In this document: positions 35,585 through 46,977 of the stretch, piece after piece
Position numbering within the stretch: position 1 is the first letter of the stretch
Layout: each line of letters opens with the position of its first letter
Source of the DNA: Tragulus kanchil
Lineage: Eukaryota; Chordata; Mammalia; Artiodactyla; Tragulidae
Direction of reading: 5' to 3'
Assembly (NCBI GenBank): GCA_022376925.1
Contig: JAIOJX010000025.1
Location: forward strand, 96,189,608 to 96,253,607
Length of the DNA: 64,000 nt
The notes under the pieces: generated by a model
Databases searched by the model: none
What the model was told of the DNA's origin: nothing
What the model saw: only the letters and a program-made list of their open reading frames with translations
Made by a program: the position numbers and the translations under genes

Positions 35585-35993
35585 ATCCACTGGGATACAC
35601 ATGTATTACAAAATAATTATCACTGTAGCATTATCTAATACCTGTATCATGTCACATAATTACCATTTCTTTTTTGTGGTGAGGATTTTGAGAGCCACTC
35701 TCTTAGCAATTTTCAAGTATATAATATGGTATTTTAACTATAATTACTGTAATGCTATCCACTAGGTCCCTAGAACTTGATCTTCTTATGACTGAAAGTT
35801 TGTACTCTCTGACTGACAATCTGCCTTTTCCCCCTGCTCCATAGCCCCCGGTAACCATCATTTTAGTCTGTTTCTGTGAGTTAAATTGTTTATCTTGGCT
35901 CTTTAACATGGGAACAGATTTTTTGATATCCTGGTTTCATTTATTTTGTATATATGCCCAGAAGTAGTTCTAGTTTTAAATTTTTGAGGAAAT
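35585..35993 (-). mobile_element. LINE-1 3' UTR fragment (copies at 36699-37107 and 38123-38223)
   Basis: Antisense L1: 'tttttgtggtgaggattttg', 'cactctcttagcaattttcaag', 'agcccccggtaaccatcattt', 'tatatgcccagaagtagttc'. Two full copies and one partial copy come from duplications 11 and 12. Confidence 0.8.
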
Positions 35994-35995
35994 GT

Positions 35996-36105
35996 AGCCC
36001 AGTGGTTCTTAAAGTATGGTCCTGAAAAAAACCAAATGCAGATTCTCAGTCCCCTTCACAAAGCTGATTTAGATGTGCACTAAAGTGTGAAAACCATCGT
36101 CATAG
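35996..36105 (+). repeat. MER5-type hAT element remnant (copies at 37110-37219 and 38226-38335)
   Basis: Has 'gtggttcttaaagtatggtc' at one end and 'gatgtgcactaaagtgtgaaaacc' at the other, the near-terminal wording of MER5-class non-autonomous hAT-Charlie elements. The centre is shortened. Confidence 0.7.
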
Positions 36106-37006
36106 ATAAAAACCCTTAAAATGATCACTAATATTGGCTAAGAACCTAAAGAGGGCTTCACTTTGTCAAATTTTTATTTACAAGGAGAAGACAGTCAAGC
36201 ATTTCTTTTTAGTATCGTTATTAATAAATTGAAAAGATTAAGAATTTAAACAGTGCAAATTCATAGGAATTTTAAAAAGGGAAAGCATGGCACTTAGGAT
36301 TTAGAACATATTTTCAGAGAGAAATCCTGTGTTGTAAAAAAGCATTATAAAACATATTGAGCACAATTTGGCAAATTTATTTATGAATGAACAGGAAAGT
36401 GCCCAAATGTAAGATAGATTTTTTTTTCTTTTTCAGACATTCTACTCTATCGTCATTAAGACGTTTGCTTGTTTATTTTAAAGTTTTTTTTTTTTTTTTT
36501 TTTTAAAGGGCTGGGATTCCTAGTTTACTTACATTTTTGCAGGCAGAAGATTATCAAGATCTTCTTAACAGTGATGTGGGGGTTGAGCATGTGGTGAGCT
36601 CTTCGTTGAGAGGCAGTAAGAGGGACACAGTGGTGCTTTCCAGCGGGATGTGTGCTTTGCTCACCTGGTTTGCTAGTTTCTTTCAGGAATTTTAAAGAAT
36701 CCACTGGGATACACATGTATTACAAAATAATTATCACTGTAGCATTATCTAATACCTGTATCATGTCACATAATTACCATTTCTTTTTTGTGGTGAGGAT
36801 TTTGAGAGCCACTCTCTTAGCAATTTTCAAGTATATAATATGGTATTTTAACTATAATTACTGTAATGCTATCCACTAGGTCCCTAGAACTTGATCTTCT
36901 TATGACTGAAAGTTTGTACTCTCTGACTGACAATCTGCCTTTTCCCCCTGCTCCATAGCCCCCGGTAACCATCATTTTAGTCTGTTTCTGTGAGTTAAAT
37001 TGTTTA

Positions 37007-39238
37007 TCTTGGCTCTTTAACATGGGAACAGATTTTTTGATATCCTGGTTTCATTTATTTTGTATATATGCCCAGAAGTAGTTCTAGTTTTAAATTTTTG
37101 AGGAAATGTAGCCCAGTGGTTCTTAAAGTATGTTCCTGAAAAAAACCAAATGCAGATTCTCAGTCCCCTTCACAAAGCTGATTTAGATGTGCACTAAAGT
37201 GTGAAAACCATCGTCATAGATAAAAAACCCTTTGAAGGCAAGGGCCACCACATTGCTGAACGCTCACTTAGGGCCTTAGAACATGACAGGTGGCACATTT
37301 ATTCAGTGAATAAGCAAGTTTGGGATGTGTTGGTGTAGCTGGAGAGGTATTTATAAGTTACAGATGTAAATATGATGAACAACAAACCATAGGGGTACTC
37401 ATGAGCATCTACTCTATTGGGAGGTAAGTAAAAAGCAGGACAATAAGATATCTTTTATTAAATCTCCCTGGAGGGGAAAAATAAATATATGTAGAATATT
37501 CAGAAGCCAATAAAGATACTTATTTTCTTGTTTCTGATGTTAAGAAAAATAGGAGTTTTTGATCAGGAATCTGGATTATTCATTCCTTGGTCTATTTACT
37601 GAATTATAGATTTGTAGATTATTATACATTGCTTCTAGGAAGCCAAAAAAGGTTGAGTAAGATTAAGATATTTTAAAACTCAACTTGACTACTATTATCC
37701 TGTTGCAAGTTTTTTGGATCTATGTGCCCGTTTTAACAGTGATTTTGAGCACTAGAATTTGAAAATACAAACCTTCCTTCCATTATTCATTTTTTCATTT
37801 TTTTTCACAAGTGTATTTGAGAATTTATCATGTGTCAGGGAAATAATAATTTTCCAAATGTGAGTAATGGTCTTCAAAGTGCTGAATTTTAAAAATGTAA
37901 ATGCTATGTAATAAAATCCTTCTTTGCCTCAAGTGAAATTACTCACTCATATAATCAGTCCCATTATGTAGTGAAGATTCGATGATTATTTAATAAATTT
38001 CAATCATAAAGTCAAGTGGGATAGCTGATGCTGCAGAGTAGGGTTCTTCGATCAAAGGACCTGATTTTGCTATCCACAAAGATCAAATAAGCGGACTACT
38101 GCCAGATATCTACTTCATTTTTTCTTGGCTCTTTAACATGGGAACAGATTTTTTGATATCCTGGTTTCATTTATTTTGTATATATGCCCAGAAGTAGTTC
38201 TAGTTTTAAATTTTTGAGGAAATGTAGCCCAGTGGTTCTTAAAGTATGGTCCTGAAAAAAACCAAATGCAGATTCTCAGTCCCCTTCACAAAGCTGATTT
38301 AGATGTGCACTAAAGTGTGAAAACCATCGTCATAGATAAAAAACCCTTTGAAGGCAAGGGCCACCACATTGCTGAACGCTCACTTAGGGCCTTAGAACAT
38401 GACAGGTGGCACATTTATTCAGTGAATAAGCAAGTTTGGGATGTGTTGGTGTAGCTGGAGAGGTATTTATAAGTTACAGATGTAAATATGATGAACAACA
38501 AACCATAGGGGTACTCATGAGCATCTACTCTATTGGGAGGTAAGTAAAAAGCAGGACAATAAGATCTCTTTTTATTAAATCTCCCTGGAGGGGAAAAATA
38601 AATATATGTAGAATATTCAGAAGCCAATAAAGATACTTATTTTCTTGTTTCTGATGTTAAGAAAAATAGGAGTTTTTGATCAGGAATCTGGATTATTCAT
38701 TCCTTGGTCTATTTACTGAATTATAGATTTGTAGATTATTATACATTGCTTCTAGGAAGCCAAAAAAGGTTGAGTAAGATTAAGATATTTTAAAACTCAA
38801 CTTGACTACTATTATCCTGTTGCAAGTTTTTTGGATCTATGTGCCCGTTTTAACAGTGATTTTGAGCACTAGAATTTGAAAATACAAACCTTCCTTCCAT
38901 TATTCATTTTTTCATTTTTTTTCACAAGTGTATTTGAGAATTTATCATGTGTCAGGGAAATAATAATTTTCCAAATGTGAGTAATGGTCTTCAAAGTGCT
39001 GAATTTTAAAAATGTAAATGCTATGTAATAAAATCCTTCTTTGCCTCAAGTGAAATTACTCACTCATATAATCAGTCCCATTATGTAGTGAAGATTCGAT
39101 GATTATTTAATAAATTTCAATCATAAAGTCAAGTGGGATAGCTGATGCTGCAGAGTAGGGTTCTTCGATCAAAGGACCTGATTTTGCTATCCACAAAGAT
39201 CAAATAAGCGGACTACTGCCAGATATCTACTTCATTTT
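37007..39238. repeat. Tandem duplication 12 (period 1116 bp)
   Basis: 37007-38122 recurs at 38123-39238. The join is 'ctacttcatttttt' directly into 'cttggctcttt'. The overlap with duplication 11 means 37007-37228 is present three times in the window (from 35893, 37007 and 38123). Small differences lie near 37450/38566. Confidence 0.95.
37229..38122. other. Unassigned DNA (repeated at 38345-39238)
   Basis: No gene or named repeat. Short conceptual frames only. Confidence 0.5.
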
Positions 39239-39954
39239 GTATTGGGTGGACAGTGCCAGAGATGCAATGAAACTTTGCAATGAAATCAGAACTTAATAGA
39301 TGAAAAACATTATGTAATTATTCAAGAGAGACAATGACTCCCAGGCTACCAAAACCTGATCATAGCTTAACCAGCAGGATGCCAGGGTATGAGGATGGAA
39401 GAGCAAAGGTCATCAAGGAAAGACCAAAAAGAAAGTTTTGAGATACAACATCTGGGGGAAAGAATGACCTTGCCTGGCTGTGCTCCTGTCTGAGTGCTTG
39501 GAGGGTATATCAATTCAAGATTAAATATGACTACGTGAAATAGGAATCTGATTCCCATGGATTGACCTGATGGAGGATTTATTTTTCTCTGATGTTAATT
39601 TTGTTAATAGATCATCTTGGGCTGCTGCTACCAGAGACCCTTCTTAAGAGGTCACCCCAAGGCAGTTGTGTTGTTGACCAGAGATCACAGCTCCTCTGAA
39701 ATGGTCAGAGCTTATTTTCTACATCCCAGTGACCATTCCCTTTCATGTGTCTGTAGGCTTATTGGATTGTAACAGCCCCAGGATCAGGCCCTTTCCCTTC
39801 ATCACGTCTACACATTTGTAAATAGTGCTTTTGTTAAACCCTTTTTAAAACCATCCTAATTGGCATGTGTATCATTAGCTTCCTGATGGAAACTGAGAGA
39901 ATAACTATCATTGTCTGCTCCCCACTTTGTAGGACAGTTACTGTGGTAAGGAAT
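39239..39954. other. Unassigned single-copy DNA
   Basis: No recognisable element. The 63-codon antisense frame has no support. Confidence 0.5.
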
Positions 39955-40074
39955 GTCTACTGCTATACCACCCTAAACACACCCAATCACATCTGATCTC
40001 AGAAGCGGAGCAGGGTCGAGCCTGGTTAGTACTTTGATGGGAGACCACCTGGGAATATCAGGTGCTGTAAGCTT
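39955..40074 (+). pseudogene. 5S rRNA pseudogene
   Basis: About 120 bp, the full length of 5S rRNA, starting 'gtctactgctataccaccct' and running through 'gatctcagaagcggagcagg', 'ggttagtactttgatggg' and 'agaccacctgggaatatca' to 'ggtgctgtaagctt'. It differs from vertebrate 5S at many positions, and no T-run terminator follows. Instead a Bov-tA begins at the next base, so it is a dead copy and probably a retro-copy rather than part of a 5S cluster. Confidence 0.9.
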
Positions 40075-40290
40075 GGGCTTCCCTAGTGGCTCAGTGAGTA
40101 AAAAATCCACTGCAATGCAGAAAACCTGGGATCAATCCCTGGGTCAGGAAGATCCTGTGGAGAAGGAAATGGCAACCCACTCTAGTTTTCTAGCCTGGGG
40201 AATCCCATGGACAGAGGAACCTGCTAGGCTATAGTCCATGGAGTCGCAAGAGTAGGATGTGACTTAGCGACTAAACCACTGCAAGAAGGG
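40075..40290 (+). mobile_element. Bov-tA SINE joined to the 5S pseudogene
   Basis: Starts 'gggcttccctagtggctcag' immediately after the 5S 3' end with no A-rich spacer. Box B 'ggatcaatccctgggtcagg', body 'ggcaacccactctagttttc', tail 'catggagtcgcaagag' and 'gacttagcgactaaacc'. Confidence 0.9.
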
Positions 40291-40297
40291 GTGTATT

Positions 40298-40311
40298 AAA
40301 GTGTTATGGTG
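40298..40311. repeat. Target-site duplication of the CHR-like SINE
   Basis: 14 bp, exact match at 40645-40658. Confidence 0.9.
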
Positions 40312-40644
40312 GGCTTCCCCTGGTGGTCCAGTGGGTAAGGACACCGCCTTGCAGTGCAAGGGGCCCCGGTTCAATCCCTGGCCTGGGAAGATCCGATGTG
40401 CTGCGGAACGGCTGGACTGATGTGTCCAATCACCTAGCCGGAGCTCTGGAGCACGTGCGCCTAGAGCCCGTGCTCTGCAACAACAGACGCCACCGCGATG
40501 GGAGGCCCACAGGAGCCAAAGAACAAAGATGGATGGAAATGGATAAATGAAAGACCAATAGAAGTGGCTTGCCCGCTCCCCTTCCTCCCCAACCCGACCC
40601 CCGCCCAAAAATAAATAAATAAATTAATTTAAAAAAAAATTAAA
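40312..40644 (+). mobile_element. Young CHR-like SINE with perfect target-site duplication
   Basis: Full-form sense copy. The 14-bp flanks aaagtgttatggtg (40298-40311 and 40645-40658) match exactly. The tail is (aaat)n-like plus A-rich. It carries the same diagnostic blocks as the copies at 1610 and 41954. The 114-codon antisense frame (40264-40608) is a repeat shadow. Confidence 0.92.
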
Positions 40645-40659
40645 AAAGTGTTATGGTGA

Positions 40660-40940
40660 ATGCCATCATTTATTTGTCCAATATTTATTGAACATCAGCA
40701 TACCAAAATACAGTGCTAGATAAAAATTCAATTCCTTGTCCTCAAATAACTCGCAGTTATTTAGACATTTGCATCACCCAACTCACTCCCCTTGCTTAGT
40801 TTCCAGGCTTTTCAAGTCACCTCTGAATTTTATTTTGGCTTTCTATATAGCTTTCCCTCAGGAATCAAATTCACTTTTTGTACTTTTTCAATATCCAGTT
40901 GACTAACAATGATATTCATGAGAATGAAGGTGAATAGAAT
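40660..40940. other. Unassigned DNA
   Basis: No recognisable gene; weak old-repeat wording at 40670-40730. Confidence 0.4.
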
Positions 40941-41150
40941 AATGCCGGATAACATGGATTTTAGAATCAGGCAGTTGAGCATTCAAACTCACCAGATTTC
41001 TAACTTTGGACAAATTATATAATCTCCATGAATCTGAGCCATTTTAAATCATACACAGAACTAAATTGCTTTCCTGTCCTCTGGCTGTTGTAAAGGCAGA
41101 AGGAGATCATGTACAGAAATTTCTTAGCTCAGCATCTTGTTCAATAAAGA
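40941..41150 (+). repeat. MIR-like remnant
   Basis: 'ggattttagaatcaggcagtt', 'ctttggacaaattatataatc', 'catgaatctgagccatttt' follow MIR order but are diverged. Confidence 0.6.
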
Positions 41151-41289
41151 AATGGCAGCTCTTCTAGTTTATACACTATTTTCTTGTGGGTATGTTTGTT
41201 GCAAGTTATTTCTAAATGAATGGTCATTTGAGAGCCTAAAGTTGGAGATAAATCAGGACTCGATTGAGTTTCTTAGCATGCAGTAGAAC

Positions 41290-41693
41290 TATCCAGGGAA
41301 TAAGGACAGGTTGGCAGTACCAGGCAGAAGGTCTAAGGGTAGACAGGCTACAGGCAGGAAGCTATTAGAGTGCAAGTGAGGCAGGAAATAAGGAGCATAG
41401 ATGAGCTCTATCCATGACAAGGAACTCTAAAACCCAGCTGGGCAGAAGACACCAGAGTAGAATCTTGACTATCTGTTCTCTTCTGTGAGAGTAGAATATC
41501 CAGGGTAAGGACAGGTTGGCAGTACCAGGCAGAAGGTCTAAGGGTAGACAGGCTACAGGCAGGAAGCTATTAGAGTGCAAGTGAGGCAGGAAATAAGGAG
41601 CATAGATGAGCTCTATCCATGACAAGGGAACTCTAAAACCCAGCTGGGCAGAAGACACCAGAGTAGAATCTTGACTATCTGTTCTCTTCTGTG
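41290..41693. repeat. 205-bp tandem duplication
   Basis: The segment from 'atccaggg' (about 41291) to 'gttctcttctgtg' (41488) recurs from about 41497 to 41693 with a few small indels. It is far shorter than the 1.1-kb series. The antisense frame of 116 codons (41365-41715) repeats the same peptide text because of it. Confidence 0.9.
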
Positions 41694-41940
41694 TGTTCTG
41701 TGTTGGCATAGGCACACATGTTCAAAGATGTGTGATTTTAGCCAGAGGAACAGAACTGAGAAGGTATGGTTAGAATCTGATTGAAGAAGGGAGAGAGGGC
41801 TTGGGAATTCCAGAATTTCTCCCACTAAGACCTTGATCGGCTAAGACTCTGCTTTGAAAGAATTTAGAAAGAGTTTGTTCCTGTTTGGCTATTGAATTCA
41901 TGTGGTAAAAAAGCCGGAAATAATTCTAAGAGTCATCATT
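41694..41940. other. Unassigned DNA
   Basis: No gene or named repeat. Confidence 0.5.
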
Positions 41941-41953
41941 AAGAATCAGAATA

Positions 41954-42290
41954 GGGCTTCCCCTGGTGGTCCAGTGGGTAAGGACACCGCCTTGCAGTGC
42001 AAGGGGCGCCGGTTCGATCCCTGGCCTGGGAAGATCCCACGTGCCGCGGAGTGGTTGGACCGATGTGTCCAATCACCGAGCCAGAGCTCTGGAGCACATG
42101 CGCCCAGAGCCGGCACTCTGCAACAGCAGACGCCACCGCGATGGGAGGCCCATAGGAGCCAAAGAACAAAGATGGATGAAAATGGCTAAATGAAAGACCA
42201 ATAGAAGTGGCCCGTCCGCTCCCCTCCCTTCCCAACCTGACCCCCGCCCAAAATAAATAAATAAATAAATAAATACATCTTAAAAAAAAA
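41954..42290 (+). mobile_element. Young CHR-like SINE with perfect target-site duplication
   Basis: Full-form sense copy: head 'gggcttcccctggtggtcc', B-box region 'ggttcgatccctggcctgg', middle 'ggagcacatgcgcccagag', then 'aagaccaatagaagtggccc', a C-rich stretch and a (aaat)n tail. Flanks aagaatcagaata (41941-41953 and 42291-42303) match exactly. The 95- and 98-codon frames through it are shadows. Confidence 0.92.
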
Positions 42291-42303
42291 AAGAATCAGA
42301 ATA

Positions 42304-43017
42304 AAGAACATTATGCTACTGCTATCTTATGTCGTTCTGATTATACATTGTTTTTAACTTAATAATACCTTATGATTCCATAGCACATTGCAGTTTTCAA
42401 AATATTTTTACTTGGATTATCTAACTTAATCCTTGTAGTAACAGTGTGAGGTAGTTATTATTATCTGTTGTTGTCACTCTGTTGTAAGATTCAGCTCATT
42501 TTAATTCCACTGTACACTTACTGAGTACCAATTTTGTGCCTGGCATTCTGCTAGGCATTGGAGGATAACGTCCTTCATTCCTAAGTGAAGACTACCCAAA
42601 TGAAAACAGTCCAAGGTTATTTACTTAGAACTTGCTATGGGGAAGCAGTCAGGACTATCACTTGCATTTGGAAGAACTAAAAGGAAAGCATAGGAGTGTT
42701 CATCCATGCCCTGATTGGAGGCTTCTGTCATAGGGAAGCTGAAGGTGAGCTGTTTATATGCAGGGAAACCTGTGTTATTGATTGGTGGAGCATAATTGGC
42801 TTTTTCTGGTTGGTCCTAAGTTGAAAGTGGGACCAAAACTTAGAGAAGATGTCAGTTTTTGATCACATGCTAACTCTGGTGGGAGGATTGCTGCAGAGGT
42901 TATGGTTTAATTTCTTGGACTGGTTGCTGTGGAGCTTGTCATTCAGTTTTCTATTTGTATTGATAGTCTGTTTGTATATTCAGTCCCTCTTGGGTGACAA
43001 ACACACAACAACACAAC
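42304..43017. other. Unassigned DNA (from 42477 repeated at 43573)
   Basis: Old mammal-wide repeat wording near 42520-42570 ('gtgcctggcattctgctagg'). No gene. Confidence 0.45.
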
Positions 43018-43145
43018 AGTATGAATTTTAGAGTCAGAGAGAAGAACATTCAAATGAAGCTCCTGGTTTATAACCTGGATCAGGAGACATAATCTCTGTG
43101 GACTTGAGTAGCTTTATCTGAGGCTACTCATCTTTCTGAGGTGAT
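43018..43145 (+). repeat. MIR-like remnant (copy at 44114-44241)
   Basis: 'gaattttagagtcagagag' and 'ctgaggtgatgaagaaactg' are weakly MIR-like. Confidence 0.4.
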
Positions 43146-43268
43146 GAAGAAACTGGGGTGACCAGATATCCTAGCACAGATCTTTGTTTTAATATGATAG
43201 TAATGTGCTTCTGAACATAAGTAAATGTTTCTCTTGCATCTTTTATCTGTGTGGCTATAGATAGTAAT

Positions 43269-43325
43269 CAGGGCTTCCCTAATGGTGCTAGTGGTAAAGA
43301 ACCCACCAGCTGATGCAGAAGACTA
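43269..43325 (+). mobile_element. Bov-tA head fragment (copy at 44365-44421)
   Basis: 'gggcttccctaatggtgctag', 'taaagaacccaccagctgatgcag' is the tRNA-derived start of Bov-tA; the remainder is missing. Confidence 0.7.
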
Positions 43326-44672
43326 AATAAAGAGATGTAGATCATCAGTGAACGCCTTCTTTATTTGCACTACAAATTTGAGAAGAGAATCCTGGTACAT
43401 AGCAAAGATCTAAAGAGTCCAGAATCAAGGCTCCAGTTTACCAGTCTTAGGCTTCCTTATGGGGCTATGTGACTGCTTTCTGTTCTCCTGGGGATTACTT
43501 CTATTACCTGCTAACCTCTCAAAACATTTACTTTTTGATTTTATTGTCTGCTTCACATCTTACTCTACATCCCTCTGTTGTAAGATTCAGCTCATTTTAA
43601 TTCCACTGTACACTTACTGAGTACCAATTTTGTGCCTGGCATTCTGCTAGGCATTGGAGGATAACGTCCTTCATTCCTAAGTGAAGACTACCCAAATGAA
43701 AACAGTCCAAGGTTATTTACTTAGAACTTGCTATGGGGAAGCAGTCAGGACTATCACTTGCATTTGGAAGAACTAAAAGGAAAGCATAGGAGTGTTCATC
43801 CATGCCCTGATTGGAGGCTTCTGTCATAGGGAAGCTGAAGGTGAGCTGTTTATATGCAGGGAAACCTGTGTTATTGATTGGTGGAGCATAATTGGCTTTT
43901 TCTGGTTGGTCCTAAGTTGAAAGTGGGACCAAAACTTAGAGAAGATGTCAGTTTTTGATCACATGCTAACTCTGGTGGGAGGATTGCTGCAGAGGTTATG
44001 GTTTAATTTCTTGGACTGGTTGCTGTGGAGCTTGTCATTCAGTTTTCTATTTGTATTGATAGTCTGTTTGTATATTCAGTCCCTCTTGGGTGACAAACAC
44101 ACAACAACACAACAGTATGAATTTTAGAGTCAGAGAGAAGAACATTCAAATGAAGCTCCTGGTTTATAACCTGGATCAGGAGACATAATCTCTGTGGACT
44201 TGAGTAGCTTTATCTGAGGCTACTCATCTTTCTGAGGTGATGAAGAAACTGGGGTGACCAGATATCCTAGCACAGATCTTTGTTTTAATATGATAGTAAT
44301 GTGCTTCTGAACATAAGTAAATGTTTCTCTTGCATCTTTTATCTGTGTGGCTATAGATAGTAATCAGGGCTTCCCTAATGGTGCTAGTGGTAAAGAACCC
44401 ACCAGCTGATGCAGAAGACTAAATAAAGAGATGTAGATCATCAGTGAACGCCTTCTTTATTTGCACTACAAATTTGAGAAGAGAATCCTGGTACATAGCA
44501 AAGATCTAAAGAGTCCAGAATCAAGGCTCCAGTTTACCAGTCTTAGGCTTCCTTATGGGGCTATGTGACTGCTTTCTGTTCTCCTGGGGATTACTTCTAT
44601 TACCTGCTAACCTCTCAAACAGAGTCTCATTTACTTTTTGATTTTATTGTCTGCTTCACATCTTACTCTACA

Positions 44673-45200
44673 TCCCTGCTCCCTCAGCCATCCTTGGAAT
44701 GTTTGACAGCTCTGCTGACTACTCTTCCAATTATGGCTTCACACTTTGTACCATCATTCTTGTTTCATTATGCAAGATTTACTAGACAGTGCCTAGGTGT
44801 TGGGGACTGTTCTAGATGTAGGGAATACAGAGGGGGAAGATAGTGAAAGTTCCTGCCCTTGCAGTGCTAACTCTCCAATGGAAAAGCAGACATGACACAG
44901 ATAAGCAAACAAATATGTCAGATAGTGGTAAATGCTAACAAAGATCAAAGGAGGTAGAGTGTGGTGTGTGTGCGTGTAATGGCTGCACCTGCTTTAGGTA
45001 AGGTGGTCATAGAAGATCTCTCCAAGGAGGTGAACTTCAGGCTCTGACTGGAATGGAGAGAGAGCCTGAGCTATGGAAGTCCTGGAGAGACATCATTTCA
45101 GGTATTGAGAGCATCAAGTGCAATATCCTGGAGGCACTGATGTGTTTATGGAATAGCAAAAAGTCCTGTCAGGTCAGACTGGGGGTTACTGAAGGAACTT
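44673..45200 (+). repeat. Ancient mammalian interspersed repeat
   Basis: From about 44770: 'gttggggactgttctagatg', 'aaagttcctgcccttgcag', 'gataagcaaacaaatatgtc', 'ctccaaggaggtgaacttcagg'. Same class of old repeat as at 14625; family not named. Confidence 0.45.
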
Positions 45201-45842
45201 GTGCAGCTATAGTTAATAACTAAATTTTTAACTCAAGAAAGAATTATCAGTAAAAGTAGAGGAAGAATATACATTTGCTAATTCCATTGATTAAAGGAAA
45301 CTTACACAACTGTTGCCCATTGTCTTGTTTAGTATGAGGGCTATATGTGGCAGTCAGCTCATTGCTATCCCTTCCTATCATGATGTGTTTTTGCCTTAAC
45401 AGGCTTTGAGGAGAGTCATCTTTTATTTTTGTTTTATTGGGTAATGTTTTTCTAATTCTTGCCCTTGCCTTGTATAATGCTCATATACTTACAGTTATCT
45501 ATTCCATAGAGAAAGAGTGAGGAGTACCAGGAGCAGGAACATGACATGAGTGTGGGACACGTGATAGACACCATTGAATTTCTTGTCCATCAACTACTTC
45601 TTCATTTTCCTTCTGATACTACTATCCTTCCCCTTCACCTGAGAAATGCACTTTATTTCACATCAACTATAGGGTTTGAATGAGAGTTGCCAACTTCTTA
45701 TGGAAGTCTCCTTCCCCCTGACTCCCCAGTGCCATGTTGACTTTTCAGCACAGTTGATGATGCCAGAATGGACAATTGACTTAAGCTGAGCCAAAGGAAA
45801 ATTTTCATAGATATTTTTGGGCTAGAATTTGAGAAAAGAATT
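45201..45842. other. Unassigned DNA (from 45571 repeated at 46693)
   Basis: No gene or repeat recognised. The stretch 45571-45842 is the 3' flank of the L1 insertion and recurs at 46693-46964. Confidence 0.5.
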
Positions 45843-45855
45843 TATATCCTCTTCT
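45843..45855. repeat. L1 target-site duplication, 3' side (copy at 46965-46977)
   Basis: tatatcctcttct, followed by a T run (L1 poly-A tail on the minus strand). It matches 55629-55641 exactly. It appears twice on this side because of duplication 14. Confidence 0.92.
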
Positions 45856-46977
45856 TCTTTTTTTAAAATTCTCTAAAAGTTTTACAGAGTTTTGTTGTTC
45901 ACAGACATGTATGTTCCCAGATCAGTCATATACATATCCCTGGTCCCCCGCCCCCCAGTGCAAGAGGGTTCTCTTTTTTCTGTATCCTCTCCAGCATTTA
46001 TTGTCTGCAGATATTTTGATGATGGCCATCCTGACGGGTGTGAGGTGGTATCTCATTGTAGTTTTCATTTGCATTTCTCTAATAATAAGTAAGGTTAAGC
46101 ATCGCTTCATGTGCTTTTGGGCCATTTGTATGTCCTCTTTGGAGAGGCGTCTCTTTAGATCTTTTCCCCATTTTTTGATTGGGTTGTTCGTTTTTCCAGT
46201 GCTGAGTTGTCTGAGTTGCTTATAGATTTTGGAGATTAATTCTTTGTTGTTTCAGTTGCTATGATTTTCTCCCACTCTGTGGGGTGTCTGTTCAGCTTTT
46301 TTGTAATTTCTTTTGCTGTACAAAAGCTTTTAAGTTTCATTAGGTCCCAAATGTTCATTTTTCTTTTCAGTTCCACTATTTTAGTAGGTGGGTCAGAGAA
46401 GATCTTGCTTTGATTTACGTCCTTGAGGGTTTTGCCTATATTCTGCTCTAAGAGTTTGATGGTTTCTGGTATTACATTTAGGTCTTTAATCCATTTCGAG
46501 TTGATCTTTGTGTATGGTGTCAGGGAATGTTCCAACTTCCTTTGTTTGCATGTAGCTGTCCAATTTTCCCAGCACCACTTGTTGAAGAGGCTGGTCCATT
46601 AGAGTTTCGCCTCCTTTGTCAAAATAAGGTACCCATAGGTGCTTTAATTTTCCCTTGATCTGTAGTTGGTCTCTTGACATGGGGACCGTATGCCATTGAA
46701 TTTCTTGTCCATCAACTACTTCTTCATTTTCCTTCTGATACTACTATCCTTCCCCTTCACCTGAGAAATGCACTTTATTTCACATCAACTATAGGGTTTG
46801 AATGAGAGTTGCCAACTTCTTATGGAAGTCTCCTTCCCCCTGACTCCCCAGTGCCATGTTGACTTTTCAGCACAGTTGATGATGCCAGAATGGACAATTG
46901 ACTTAAGCTGAGCCAAAGGAAAATTTTCATAGATATTTTTGGGCTAGAATTTGAGAAAAGAATTTATATCCTCTTCT

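Larger units (their letters stand above)
35018..37228. repeat. Tandem duplication 11 (period 1114 bp)
   Basis: 35018-36138 recurs at 36139-37228. A 21-T run is the same length in both copies (35370-35390 and 36484-36504). The start of the second copy is shortened ('ctttgtcaaatttttatt'). One G/T difference occurs near 36018/37132, where the third copy from duplication 12 agrees with the first. Confidence 0.95.
42477..44672. repeat. Tandem duplication 13 (period 1096 bp)
   Basis: 42477-43572 recurs at 43573-44672. The first copy ends 'catccctctg', joining into 'ttgtaagattc'. Close to its end it lacks the 'cagagtct' present near 44620. The interior matches throughout. Confidence 0.95.
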
